From positions 708,001-772,000 of the forward strand of contig NC_010556.1 in NCBI RefSeq assembly GCF_000019905.1: a stretch of DNA of 64,000 bases. The letters are read 5' to 3'. Origin of the DNA: Exiguobacterium artemiae 255-15 (GTDB taxonomy: Bacteria; Bacillota; Bacilli; Exiguobacteriales; Exiguobacteriaceae). A program made the translations under genes and the position numbers. Positions 56,760-64,000 of the stretch are shown in pieces (position 1 is the stretch's first letter; each line of letters starts with the position of its first letter). The notes below the pieces were generated by a model. The model saw only the letters and a program-made list of their open reading frames with translations, ran no database searches and had not been told where the DNA came from.

Positions 56760-57194
56760 ATGAATATTGCCTTAATTGCACACGATGAGAAAAAAGACGA
56801 GATGATGATGTTTACACGGGCATATGAAGCCTACTTTGCCAAAAATACCTTATATGCCACGGGTACGACAGGGCAACGGATCATGGAGGCGACCGCATTG
56901 ACGGTCCACCGCTGTAAGTCGGGACCGCTCGGCGGCGATCAGGAAATCGGGGCGATGGTTGCCCGTGGAGAAATTGATATCGTCATTTTTTTGCGGGACC
57001 CACTGACCGCCCAACCCCACGAACCGGACGTATCGGCGTTAATTCGTTTGTGTGATGTTTACGATTTGCCGCTTGCGACAAATGTCGGAACCGCCGAAAT
57101 TTTGATAAACGGATTGGAACAGGGAGAGTTTCAATGGCGGGAAATCATTCGGAAACGTCATGAAGAAGAACAGCGGAAATTTTTAACCGATTAA
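56760..57194 (+). CDS. mgsA: Methylglyoxal synthase
   Basis: Converts dihydroxyacetone phosphate to methylglyoxal and phosphate, a bypass when glycolytic phosphate runs low. Conserved: [31 protein letters not shown] with the catalytic aspartate, and the C-terminal [22 protein letters not shown]. 144 residues. GAGGGGGAGAG precedes the ATG. The glycerol genes upstream in the window would supply its substrate. Confidence 0.95.
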   Translation: MNIALIAHDEKKDEMMMFTRAYEAYFAKNTLYATGTTGQRIMEATALTVHRCKSGPLGGDQEIGAMVARGEIDIVIFLRDPLTAQPHEPDVSALIRLCDVYDLPLATNVGTAEILINGLEQGEFQWREIIRKRHEEEQRKFLTD

Positions 57195-57199
57195 TTCTC

Positions 57200-57263
57200 T
57201 GAGAATGCTTCTCATTTTCTATCAAGCATGATATAGTCATCTTGAGGATGATACTGATTATCA
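57200..57263 (+). promoter_or_regulatory. Promoter flanked by two Fur-like boxes
   Basis: TGAGAATGCTTCTCA (57200-57214) is a perfect 7-1-7 palindrome overlapping a TTCTCA -35. After 17 bases comes an extended -10, TGATATAGT (TATAGT at 57232-57237). TGATACTGATTATCA (57249-57263) matches the Fur 7-1-7 consensus TGATAATNATTATCA at 13 of 14 positions and covers the start of transcription. The pair would repress the downstream small gene when iron is plentiful. Confidence 0.65.
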
Positions 57264-57291
57264 ATTGCGATAGAAAAGGGTGGCGAAAACA

Positions 57292-57447
57292 ATGGAGATT
57301 ATTTTAATGACTGGTGTGACCGTCTTGCTTGGTGGCGGTGTCACGTTCCTGACACACATCGTGAAAACGGAACGTCGTCATGTATCAGCAAATACAAAAA
57401 CACAGGTAGAACGTGCGACATATCCATCGTTGCGCCTTGTAAAATAA
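57292..57447 (+). CDS. 51-residue membrane micro-protein, probably iron-regulated
   Basis: Begins MEIILMTGVTVLLGGGVTFL, one membrane helix, followed by a basic, polar tail of about 28 residues ending SLRLVK. AAAGGGTGG lies ten bases before the ATG at 57292. It is preceded by a promoter with two Fur-like boxes and followed by a strong terminator, so it is a complete single-gene unit. No family was recognised. A small membrane subunit or a regulator of an iron transporter is only a guess. Confidence 0.65.
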   Translation: MEIILMTGVTVLLGGGVTFLTHIVKTERRHVSANTKTQVERATYPSLRLVK

Positions 57448-57464
57448 TTAAGTCTAACGTACGC

Positions 57465-57495
57465 CGCTCTTTTCTTTAGAAAAGAGCGTTTTTTT
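57465..57495 (+). terminator. Rho-independent terminator after the micro-protein gene
   Basis: Perfect stem CGCTCTTTTC / GAAAAGAGCG around TTTA, followed by seven T. Confidence 0.93.
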
Positions 57496-57575
57496 GTATA
57501 ATTTTAGATTCTCCCATAATTCTGCGGAAATCCTTTGTTACACTGAAAAAAAGAACTTAAGCAGGAGTGATGATG

Positions 57576-58238
57576 ATGCATACGATTTATTTAGTTGACG
57601 ATGAAGTGAACTTGAACCGCGTCTTGGTCAAGTATTTGGAACAGGAAGGCTGGCAAGTAAAATCGTTTACGTCCGGGGAAGCGGCAGCATCCGCCATCAT
57701 TGAAAAACCTGATTTATGGATCCTTGATATCATGTTACCGGACCTCGACGGGTTTCAATTGATCAAACGGATTAAAGCCCACGACGAGACCACACCGGTC
57801 ATCTTTATCTCAGCCCGGGATGAAGACATCGATAAAATCATCGGCCTTGAGATGGGATCGGATGATTACATCGCAAAACCGTTTTTGCCGCGTGAACTCG
57901 TCATTCGTGTAAAGAAAATTTTAGCACGGGCATATGCGACTCCTAAAACTGGTCTCATCCGGTATGGAGACTACACGATTTATCCGGAAAAACGAATCAT
58001 CGAAGAAAATGGTCAGGAAATTGATTTGACCTCAAAAGAATATGATTTATTGATTCTGTTTGCTACGCAAATCGGAACACCGATGTCGCGGGAACAAATT
58101 TTAGTGAGCGTCTGGGGAGACGATTACTTTGGATCGGATCGTGTCGTCGATGACCTTGTCCGACGGGTCCGAAAAAAACTTTCCAAATTGGAACTTGAAA
58201 CCATTTACGGGATTGGATACCGTCTGGTGGCTGCATGA
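57576..58238 (+). CDS. cssR: Response regulator CssR (secretion stress)
   Basis: OmpR-family regulator that in B. subtilis switches on HtrA-type quality-control proteases when exported proteins misfold. The receiver domain has acidic residues DDE at 8-10, phosphorylated Asp51 in LWILDIMLPD and the KPF lysine. The C-terminal winged helix contains RVVDDLVRRVRKKL and ETIYGIGYRLV. The sequence follows CssR closely. Of several adjacent ATG/GTG codons, the ATG at 57576 is eight bases after AGCAGGAG; 220 residues. It overlaps cssS by four bases. Confidence 0.92.
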   Translation: MHTIYLVDDEVNLNRVLVKYLEQEGWQVKSFTSGEAAASAIIEKPDLWILDIMLPDLDGFQLIKRIKAHDETTPVIFISARDEDIDKIIGLEMGSDDYIAKPFLPRELVIRVKKILARAYATPKTGLIRYGDYTIYPEKRIIEENGQEIDLTSKEYDLLILFATQIGTPMSREQILVSVWGDDYFGSDRVVDDLVRRVRKKLSKLELETIYGIGYRLVAA

Positions 58239-59608
58239 AAAATCGGAGTCTGGGTTTTCAAATCTGGGCGATGTTCCTGCTCGTCATTGCAACACTCTCC
58301 ATTGTCATATTAATCGTCATGCGCTCATCGATTGGTAATTTCATTGATGAGCAAGTTTATGCGACGTTAGAAAACAGTGAAGTCTTTTTCTCGGAAGATG
58401 CCTCTGTCATCGAGATGTTACAAGACAATCCGATTGAATTCGATCGACGGAAACAGGAATCACGCTCTGTCAATGTCTTATTGTTATCGAAAAATGGAAA
58501 GTTGTATTATGGCGGGGCACCGCAACAGCTGGTCAATCAAATGTATCGTGATGCGATTGACCAGGAAAAAGAAATGCAAAAATATACGACCCGTCTGGAT
58601 AAAGAGGATGTTTACTACAGCATCTTAAAGATGGAGATTAAAGGCGAGACCTATTACCGTGTTTCGTACGTCTGGGATGCATATCGCCAGGAACTGATCA
58701 CGCAGTTATTTTCGAAAATCGGTTGGGTGGTCGCAATCGTCAGCATCCTGACCTTGTTCATCGCCTTTTGGCTTGCCAGACGATTGACCCATCCTTTAAT
58801 CGAGATTGAGCGGGCGGTCGGCAAGATAGCGGCACAGAAGTGGGATACGCCTCTTCCTCTTGATCGCGGTGATGAAATCGGACGATTGGCCCGGTCAGTC
58901 GACGCAATGCGAATGGATTTGGAAAAACAGGATAAAGCGCAAAAATCCCTGCTTCAAAATATCTCACATGATTTGAAAACGCCGATCATGGTCATTCGCA
59001 GTTACGCCCAGTCGATTTCGGACGGAATTTATCCGGACGGTGATTTGACAGGTTCTGTTTCCGTCATCGAAGAGGAAGCAGAACGCTTAGAGAAAAAAGT
59101 CGCGGCCTTGTTGTATGTAACGAAACTGGATTATTTTGAACTGGATCGTTCAACATGGGATCATGTCGATCTGGACCGGATGGTTCACCTGCTCCAAAAG
59201 CGGTTTGTCGGGACAAAAGCCTTAACGTGGAAAATCACTGGCGAAGCGGGCATCGTGTTAGGGGAAGGGGAACAATTGCGTGTGGCTCTGGAAAATGTGC
59301 TGGATAATGCGATTCGTTATGCGGAGTCGACCATTGAAATTCGCCTTTCCGGTACCCGGCAGACGGCTACTGTTGAAATTTTGAATGACGGTCCGCCGTT
59401 AGAAGCGTCTTCTCCGCTGTTCCATCAATTTTCACGCGGAAAAGAAGGTAAGTTTGGGCTTGGATTATATATCGTCAAACGGATTGTCGAACGGCATGAA
59501 GGAGAAGTGACGATTGAAAATCTCATTGCGGGAAATGAACAAAATAAAGTTTGTGTGAAATTTAATTTTCCACGACATTTTCAGGAAGAATCGTCCGGAA
59601 AAAAATAA
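58235..59608 (+). CDS. cssS: Sensor histidine kinase CssS
   Basis: Membrane sensor partner of CssR. Membrane helices at about residues 8-30 and 162-182 enclose an extracellular sensor of about 130 residues. Then come HAMP, the H-box NISHDLKTPIMVIRSY, N-box ENVLDNAIRYA and G-box FGLGLYIVKRI. 457 residues. The N-box through G-box are intact, so it should be active. It starts on the ATG overlapping the cssR stop. No htrA-type target gene lies in the window, but PrsA, Hpr and EcsAB, of the same secretion network, do. Confidence 0.92.
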   Translation: MKNRSLGFQIWAMFLLVIATLSIVILIVMRSSIGNFIDEQVYATLENSEVFFSEDASVIEMLQDNPIEFDRRKQESRSVNVLLLSKNGKLYYGGAPQQLVNQMYRDAIDQEKEMQKYTTRLDKEDVYYSILKMEIKGETYYRVSYVWDAYRQELITQLFSKIGWVVAIVSILTLFIAFWLARRLTHPLIEIERAVGKIAAQKWDTPLPLDRGDEIGRLARSVDAMRMDLEKQDKAQKSLLQNISHDLKTPIMVIRSYAQSISDGIYPDGDLTGSVSVIEEEAERLEKKVAALLYVTKLDYFELDRSTWDHVDLDRMVHLLQKRFVGTKALTWKITGEAGIVLGEGEQLRVALENVLDNAIRYAESTIEIRLSGTRQTATVEILNDGPPLEASSPLFHQFSRGKEGKFGLGLYIVKRIVERHEGEVTIENLIAGNEQNKVCVKFNFPRHFQEESSGKK

Positions 59609-59614
59609 GATCTT

Positions 59615-59646
59615 AAAAAACGAGATAGTCATATCTCGTTTTTTAT
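59615..59646 (+). terminator. Rho-independent terminator of cssRS
   Basis: AAAAAACGAGATA pairs with TATCTCGTTTTTT around GTCA. Confidence 0.9.
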
Positions 59647-59727
59647 TTTGGGAAATAATGAGAACGTTCATACGAAGTCATTTGGAATTTGATATAACGA
59701 TACTAATACAAGAAAGGAGAAATCAGG

Positions 59728-60213
59728 ATGCGACATAAAATTACAGAAGAAACATTGGCTCTCGTACCGAAATATGGTCCGTACGGGGAACCGCAAACCT
59801 TACTTATTCAAGAACAGTCGGAAGTCGTGTTAGAAGGCCATCCAATTAAGCTGATTGAAGAATCCTGTTTATATTTTGGTTCATCTATGCGCGGAAGAAT
59901 CGAAGCGGCTCGACATATCCTGGGACCGAATCGAAAGACACCGGTTTTGATCGATTGGAAAGCGCAAACGATTTTCTTCCCGACGACCGCAAAAGAGAAG
60001 GCGGAATGTATTTGGATCAATTTTAAACAGATGAAGACTGTTCAAAAAAAGGGGAATACTGTTCAAGTGGAGTTTCAAACAGGACAACGGATTGATACGG
60101 ATGCCTCGGCCTATAGTATCGAACGACAACGGATCAAGACGTTGGAACTGGCGTATGAAATGCAACGGAGATTTCAGGAAGAACGGCCGATGACGTTTAA
60201 TAAAGCGCGATAA
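59728..60213 (+). CDS. comK: Competence transcription factor ComK
   Basis: Master activator of DNA-uptake genes. The family core is present: EESCLYFGSSMRGRIEAA, the TPVLID... IFFPT segment and ECIWIN. 161 residues, about 30 shorter than B. subtilis ComK, with the difference largely at the C-terminus, where the Bacillus protein binds the MecA adaptor. GAAAGGAGAAATCAGG precedes the ATG. No clear ComK box (paired AAAA-N5-TTTT) was found upstream. A location not far from addAB is shared with B. subtilis. Confidence 0.88.
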   Translation: MRHKITEETLALVPKYGPYGEPQTLLIQEQSEVVLEGHPIKLIEESCLYFGSSMRGRIEAARHILGPNRKTPVLIDWKAQTIFFPTTAKEKAECIWINFKQMKTVQKKGNTVQVEFQTGQRIDTDASAYSIERQRIKTLELAYEMQRRFQEERPMTFNKAR

Positions 60214-60281
60214 GTGGAACATTCTAACAGGAATCACTACGTAACACAGCGAATAAACAGTAAGATGCGAGAGAGAGAATT

Positions 60282-60319
60282 AAAGGGAGGTGAAGCGGTC
60301 GAAAGACCGCTGCACAATG
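60282..60319 (+). promoter_or_regulatory. Shine-Dalgarno, GAAA-loop hairpin, start codon
   Basis: AAAGGGAGGTGA (60282-60293) is followed by GCGGTC-GAAA-GACCGC (60295-60310), a perfect six-pair stem with a GNRA tetraloop, and then the ATG at 60317. Linear distance from the site to the start is about 23 bases; with the hairpin folded it shrinks to about seven. The hairpin may act as a bridge that makes initiation possible. Confidence 0.6.
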
Positions 60320-60727
60320 AATGAATCATACGAATGGTTAAACCGACGAAAATTACAACCCGGATTTGGTGTGAACGGCGGACGTCGTTTCATCAGTTCA
60401 CGTATCGTCCGACCGGAAAATACACCGGGGAAACGGATCAAAGGCATTAAACGTGCCCGTCAGCTTGTCGTCGACGAGTCAGGAAATCGACGCTGGGTGA
60501 CGAAACGAATCGTCGTAACAGATGCTGCAAAACACATGACAATCAATCGTCGTGCATCGGTTGTCCAAAAAGAAGTGACGGAATCCCGCTTGGAACAAGT
60601 AAAACAAAAATTAACGTCGAAAAAAGTTCTTTTACCTGTCTTAGCAGCAACAGGACTGGCCGTTGCCGGCGGAGTGCTTGCTTACGTCATGCGCCGTAAA
60701 AAACGAAATACAAAAGAACAACTATAA
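60317..60727 (+). CDS. Membrane-anchored basic protein of unknown function
   Basis: 136 residues. The first 95 are strongly basic (many Arg and Lys) with GRRFISSRIVRPEN and two RRWVTKR-like stretches. A single membrane helix at about 103-127 (LPVLAATGLAVAGGVLAYV) is followed by a basic tail of about ten residues. The ATG at 60317 relies on the hairpin-bridged ribosome binding site; a GTG at 60290 in the same frame abuts the site and would translate the hairpin. No family recognised. Confidence 0.65.
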   Translation: MNESYEWLNRRKLQPGFGVNGGRRFISSRIVRPENTPGKRIKGIKRARQLVVDESGNRRWVTKRIVVTDAAKHMTINRRASVVQKEVTESRLEQVKQKLTSKKVLLPVLAATGLAVAGGVLAYVMRRKKRNTKEQL

Positions 60728-60760
60728 CCTGAAGCAAACGACGTATTGTCTGCCTACAGC

Positions 60761-60807
60761 AAAAGCCGTGCTCTCCCCATGAATACATGAGGATGACACG
60801 GCTTTTA
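60761..60807. terminator. Bidirectional terminator between two convergent genes of unknown function
   Basis: AAAAGCCGTG pairs with CACGGCTTTT, with a small inner CATG/CATG hairpin. Confidence 0.8.
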
Positions 60808-60827
60808 TATGAGGAAGACGACAGCTC

Positions 60828-61169
60828 TTACAAGAAACGTTTGCGAATCGATGTCGCAAGCGCCTTCTCAGAGATTTCTTCCAGTTCTGTTTGGTTTGTC
60901 GGATCAAAACTGTCATTGTAGAATCGGCCGACAAATTCAACCCGGTCATAATCCAGTTCTTTGAAAATCAAATGTTTATGATCGTCGTAGAAGACAACCC
61001 GGTAATAATCAGAGCCGCGTTCGAGCGTCACGAGTGCCCGGATGTGTTCTAATCGTTTTTGTTCGTCTGACTTTTCTTCTTCGACAGGCTCTTCTGTCGC
61101 TTTGGCTGCTTCAGCCTGTTCGAGTGCGCTTTTTACTAATTCACTCTTTTTATCTTGTTCTTCAGTCAT
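60828..61169 (-). CDS. Acidic cytoplasmic protein of unknown function
   Basis: 113 residues in two parts: a Glu/Lys/Ala-rich helical N-terminus of about 40 residues that may form a coiled coil, then a compact domain with YYRVVFYDDHKHLIFKELD and VEFVGRFYNDSFD. No membrane segment or cysteine. The ATG at 61169 follows GGAGGCG; five upstream codons in frame were not included. It lies upstream of the terminator shared with the basic membrane protein gene. No family recognised. Confidence 0.7.
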   Translation of the reverse strand: MTEEQDKKSELVKSALEQAEAAKATEEPVEEEKSDEQKRLEHIRALVTLERGSDYYRVVFYDDHKHLIFKELDYDRVEFVGRFYNDSFDPTNQTELEEISEKALATSIRKRFL

Positions 61170-61228
61170 GGTTATCGCCTCCAATTTTTATTTTACCTTG
61201 AAATGTACCGATGAGAAAGAAAAATCCC

Positions 61229-61609
61229 TTATCGATTCTGATGAGCATCACAAATCCGGAGAACATTGAGTGCACCGATTCGTAAACGTTCGATTAAACG
61301 CGTCGCGGCCTCTGAATCAGAAATGGTCTCTTCGATGGTCATCGTCATCAGTTCAATCCACCGGATGGCATGTACTTCCGTGATAGGCAATAGACGATGA
61401 ATCATGGCAAGATTCATTCGTTCATCATATGATTCATATTGTTTCGGACCACCTGTAAGTTGAATTAAAAACCGGGTTTGCGCCTGTTCAACCTGCCGGC
61501 GGTCGGATGGGAATAAAGGACGGAGAAGATGATCTGCATACACACGCTCGTAAAAGCGTGCGACGAGCTGTTCGATTGCTTGTTTTTGACCAAGGTCTTC
61601 ATAAAGCAT
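61229..61609 (-). CDS. Truncated haemoglobin, group II (YjbI-like)
   Basis: 126 residues with a 2-on-2 globin fold. The N-terminal helix has the FYERVYADHLLRPLFP stretch, the middle QLTGGPKQYES is a group II mark, the proximal histidine is probably in LAMIHRLLPI, and a tryptophan in AIRWIELM matches the G8 position. The family handles O2, NO or peroxide. AGAGGGACAG precedes the ATG. In B. subtilis the homologue lies near spx-related genes; here it is next to an unknown acidic protein. Confidence 0.87.
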   Translation of the reverse strand: MLYEDLGQKQAIEQLVARFYERVYADHLLRPLFPSDRRQVEQAQTRFLIQLTGGPKQYESYDERMNLAMIHRLLPITEVHAIRWIELMTMTIEETISDSEAATRLIERLRIGALNVLRICDAHQNR

Positions 61610-61937
61610 GTCTGTCCCTCTTTCTGTTCAGTCTGATGAAGACAACCATTATCTCAATCTTTACCCGATTTTTGCAACTCCATACAAAGCAATTGACAAA
61701 TGATTCAAACTGAATAAAACGAGCACAGAAAGAAAAAATGTAATCTCAATTTAAAACGGACGTTTGTTCGTATTTGTGAGATAATCATACATATGCTACG
61801 TCTTGCACGCGGGGTCTTTTCTGCTACTTTCAACACTCATTTGACATGGGGAGAGAAAAACAGAATAAAACGCCTCAATACTAATTAAAGGAGGTGGAGA
61901 TCAGTTTACAACCATGGGTGTAGGCTGATTTGGCAGA
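61610..61937 (+). other. Intergenic region upstream of addB
   Basis: 328 bases without a gene. It holds a TTGACA, 16 bases, TAAAAC promoter-like pair (61693-61720) and a LexA-like box at 61757-61770. A second possible promoter whose TTGTTC -35 falls inside that box has TACATA as -10 at 61788-61793. An unusual leader with a distant ribosome binding site follows at 61887-61937. Confidence 0.5.
61757..61770 (-). promoter_or_regulatory. Candidate LexA (DinR) box upstream of addB
   Basis: On the minus strand CGAACAAACGTCCG matches 13 of 14 positions of CGAACRNRYGTTCG. It overlaps a possible -35 for addB. Confidence 0.5.
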
Positions 61938-61940
61938 ATG
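61887..61940 (+). promoter_or_regulatory. Unusual addB leader: distant Shine-Dalgarno, hairpin and mini-ORF
   Basis: AAAGGAGGTG (61887-61896) is 41 bases before the addB ATG at 61938, which has no site of its own. Between them lies an 11-pair hairpin with one bulged base (61902-61927), which contains most of a five-codon frame ATG-GGT-GTA-GGC-TGA (61914-61928) in the addB frame. Either a folded spacer or reinitiation after the mini-ORF could explain addB translation. Confidence 0.5.
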
Positions 61941-64000
61941 AATTACATGCATTTAGGTCGTGCCGGTACCGGTAAGACAACACAATTAATTGAACGGGTC
62001 ATCGATCAACTGACCGAACAACCGCTTGGTCCATCGATTTATTTCATCGTACCGGATCAGATGTCCTTTGAGATGGAACGGCGTATTGCGACGGATCCCC
62101 GGCTGTCCGGTCTTGTCCGGATGGAAGTCATGAGTTTACGCCGGTTTGCCTTCCACATGATCCGGGATTACGGAAACCAGGTGATTCCGTTTTTAGATGA
62201 AACGGGGACACAACTACTATTACGCCAAGTTGTTGAAGAGGCGGAAGAAGAGTTGAAAATCTTTAAACGGACGAAAAATATGCCCGGCTTTTACAAAGGA
62301 TTAGACGAATTGATTGCCTCGTTTAAACGTTCTTTAGTAAATCCGGATATGCTACGTCAAATCAGTGGAGCGTCACCGGAACGCTCACCGAAATTAAATG
62401 ATTTAGCCCTAATTTATGAACGTTTTACTGAACGAATCTCAGATAAGGCCCTTCATGCTGACGATTATTTTACGACCTTGATCGAGCTGTTACCAAAAGC
62501 TGATTTAAGCGACGTTTCTGTATTCGTGGACGGTTTTTATGAATTTTCGTTACAGGAACAGCAAGTTTTGCTCCGATTGATGGAATTGACGAAAGATATG
62601 CACCTGAGTTTTACACTCGATGTCGAAGACGTTTATACGAAACAGTCTGAGTTTGGAGTTTCACAACGCTGTTACATGCAGTTGATTGAACAGATGAAAG
62701 AGCGGCAGATTGCGCATGAAGACATTTATTATGGACAGACCGTTAAATTTCAGAGCACAGGCTTGCGGATGCTCGAACAAGCACTTCTGTCGCCCGGCTA
62801 CCCGCCAACGGATGAAGAGGTGACGGGAGTGACGGTTTCTGCTGCCGTCAATCGTCAAGTCGAGACGGAAGCCGCCGTCAGAAAAGCCATTCAACTCGTG
62901 CGTCATGACGGATATCGTTTCAAGGATATCGCTTTTCTTGTCCGTCACCTGGAGCCATACGCCGATCACTTGGAACGCGCTTTTCAACTGTATGATATTC
63001 CGTACTTTTTGGATCAACGGGAATCGATGGTGCATCACCCGATCGTCGAATTAGTCCATGCCGTCCTCGAAATCGTGATGACGGGTTACCGGGAAGAATC
63101 TGTTTTTCGTCTGCTGAAAACAGAACTGATTCCACTTCCGGCAGAAGATCCGCGGTTAGCACTTGATCGCCTGGAAACATTTGTGCTGGAGCGCGGAATC
63201 AAGGGTTCGATGTGGAAAAAACCATGGCAACTGAAGCGCCGTTTAGCCGATGAAATCAGTTTGACGGATGCTGAATTACAAGAGGAACTCGAGCTGAACG
63301 AATGGCGTCAATTTCTGGTCGAGGCGATCGAACCGCTTGAAAAGCGATTCAAGGCCTCTAAGACCATGAGTGAATATACACGCGCTTTGTACCGTTTCCT
63401 GGAAGAACATCATATGACCGACCGGTTGACGGTGTGGAAGCAACAAGCGCTTGAAGTCAACGAACTCAGTCAGGCACGTGAACATGATCAAGTGTATGAA
63501 GCGGTACTGCTTCTCTTTGAACAGCTGGAAGCTGCGGCACCTGAAGCTACGTTGACAACGGAACTGTTTGTCCAAATGGTCGAGACCGGGCTTGAAAGTC
63601 TCCGCTTCTCACTAGTTCCCCCTTCGCTCGATCAAGTGATTGCAACGGATTACGTCCGGGGACGTTTACAACAGGTCAAAGTGGTCTTTTTACTCGGTGC
63701 CAATGACGGATTGATTCCACTTGTGGAAGACCAGTCTAAACTATTGTCAGAAGGCGATCATGACTTCCTGCATGATCAGGGCATTCCGGTAGGCAAAGCA
63801 TCCTTGGATGTATTTGACGACGAATTGTATTACCTCTATCAAGGGGTGACGGCACCAAGTGAATCTTTGCATATCAGTTATGCACTTGTGGATGAGGACG
63901 GAAAGGCGCTTCAGCCGGCATCAATCGTTAAGCAGATCAAACATCAACTGCTGCAGGATCGTCCGGTAAAAACATACTTTGCAGAAGCAGGGGATCATGC
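61938..64000 (+). CDS. addB: ATP-dependent helicase/nuclease subunit B, N-terminal part (cut by window edge)
   Basis: AddB partners AddA in the AddAB enzyme that resects double-strand ends up to Chi sites for recombination. The frame is open from the ATG at 61938 to the window end, about 687 residues of roughly 1,150. Walker A GRAGTGKTTQ is at residues 7-16, YFIVPDQMSFEMER follows, and the later inactive helicase-like domains include FLLGANDGLIP. The C-terminal iron-sulfur nuclease domain is beyond the edge. An in-frame TGA lies four codons before the start, so no upstream extension is possible. Confidence 0.93.
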   Translation, partial: MNYMHLGRAGTGKTTQLIERVIDQLTEQPLGPSIYFIVPDQMSFEMERRIATDPRLSGLVRMEVMSLRRFAFHMIRDYGNQVIPFLDETGTQLLLRQVVEEAEEELKIFKRTKNMPGFYKGLDELIASFKRSLVNPDMLRQISGASPERSPKLNDLALIYERFTERISDKALHADDYFTTLIELLPKADLSDVSVFVDGFYEFSLQEQQVLLRLMELTKDMHLSFTLDVEDVYTKQSEFGVSQRCYMQLIEQMKERQIAHEDIYYGQTVKFQSTGLRMLEQALLSPGYPPTDEEVTGVTVSAAVNRQVETEAAVRKAIQLVRHDGYRFKDIAFLVRHLEPYADHLERAFQLYDIPYFLDQRESMVHHPIVELVHAVLEIVMTGYREESVFRLLKTELIPLPAEDPRLALDRLETFVLERGIKGSMWKKPWQLKRRLADEISLTDAELQEELELNEWRQFLVEAIEPLEKRFKASKTMSEYTRALYRFLEEHHMTDRLTVWKQQALEVNELSQAREHDQVYEAVLLLFEQLEAAAPEATLTTELFVQMVETGLESLRFSLVPPSLDQVIATDYVRGRLQQVKVVFLLGANDGLIPLVEDQSKLLSEGDHDFLHDQGIPVGKASLDVFDDELYYLYQGVTAPSESLHISYALVDEDGKALQPASIVKQIKHQLLQDRPVKTYFAEAGDH

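Overview
The window is a gene-dense chromosomal segment of a low- to mid-GC Gram-positive bacterium of the Bacillales. No database could be searched, so the genus is inference, but protein style and gene content fit Exiguobacterium best. Diagnostic genes are ComK, the CssRS secretion-stress system, TnrA, Hpr (ScoC), EcsAB, PrsA, GlpP, AddB and the coproporphyrin-type hemEHY operon. Many of these lie in one region of the Bacillus subtilis chromosome (glpPFKD, yheBA, yhaM, prsA, hpr, yhaH, hit, ecsAB, hemEHY, lplJ/yhfL, comK, addAB). The window therefore looks like a reshuffled version of that region. No tRNA or rRNA gene, CRISPR array, prophage or complete insertion sequence was recognised.

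Layout. 1-2.1 kb: end of a small membrane protein gene and a class A penicillin-binding protein. 2.3-8.5 kb: glycogen operon glgC-glgD-glgA-glgP, without glgB. 8.5-12.5 kb: sulfurtransferase, pgcA, aldo/keto reductase and a small gene. 12.6-16.3 kb: a two-gene amino-acid ABC uptake unit with no ATPase gene, the sugar-transporter ATPase msmX behind a cre-like site, and a PucR-type regulator. 16.3-22.4 kb: yheB-yheA, dinB behind a LexA-like box, corA, yhaM, namA. 22.4-29.5 kb: the prsA-hpr-yhaH-hit-ecsAB export/proteolysis cluster, interrupted by a TcaA-like gene and three tandem GlsB/YeaQ/YmgE stress membrane protein genes behind a SigB-like promoter. 29.5-31.3 kb: divergent amt and tnrA sharing one TnrA box. 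31.4-34.8 kb: hemE-hemH-hemY. 34.9-46.3 kb: cls, a HAD phosphatase, mscL, a UvrD-type helicase, two acetyltransferases, sucrose-6-phosphate hydrolase, a diguanylate cyclase and an ABC exporter. 46.3-52.0 kb: yczE-like gene, then glpP-glpF-glpK-glpD with two leader terminators. 52.0-52.3 kb: a 249-base element of nested inverted repeats. 52.4-57.2 kb: DsbA-like protein, lplJ, a dehydrogenase, acyl-CoA ligase, mgsA. 57.2-61.6 kb: a 51-residue membrane protein gene flanked by two Fur-like boxes, cssRS, comK, two genes of unknown function and a truncated haemoglobin. 61.9-64.0 kb: the first two-thirds or so of addB, cut by the window edge.

Themes. Carbon control recurs: cre-like sites at msmX, glpP/glpF and the acyl-CoA ligase gene, plus a glycerol kinase with the HPr-phosphorylatable histidine. 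GlpP antitermination can be read directly: a near-identical 15-base word runs into the base of the terminator stem in both the glpF and glpD leaders. Nitrogen control is compressed into one intergenic region (tnrA/amt). DNA-damage control is suggested by LexA-like boxes at dinB and addB. The least expected signals are the Fur-boxed micro-protein gene, a GAAA-capped hairpin lying between a strong Shine-Dalgarno sequence and its start codon at 60.3 kb, an unusual addB leader, and the nested-repeat element after glpD.
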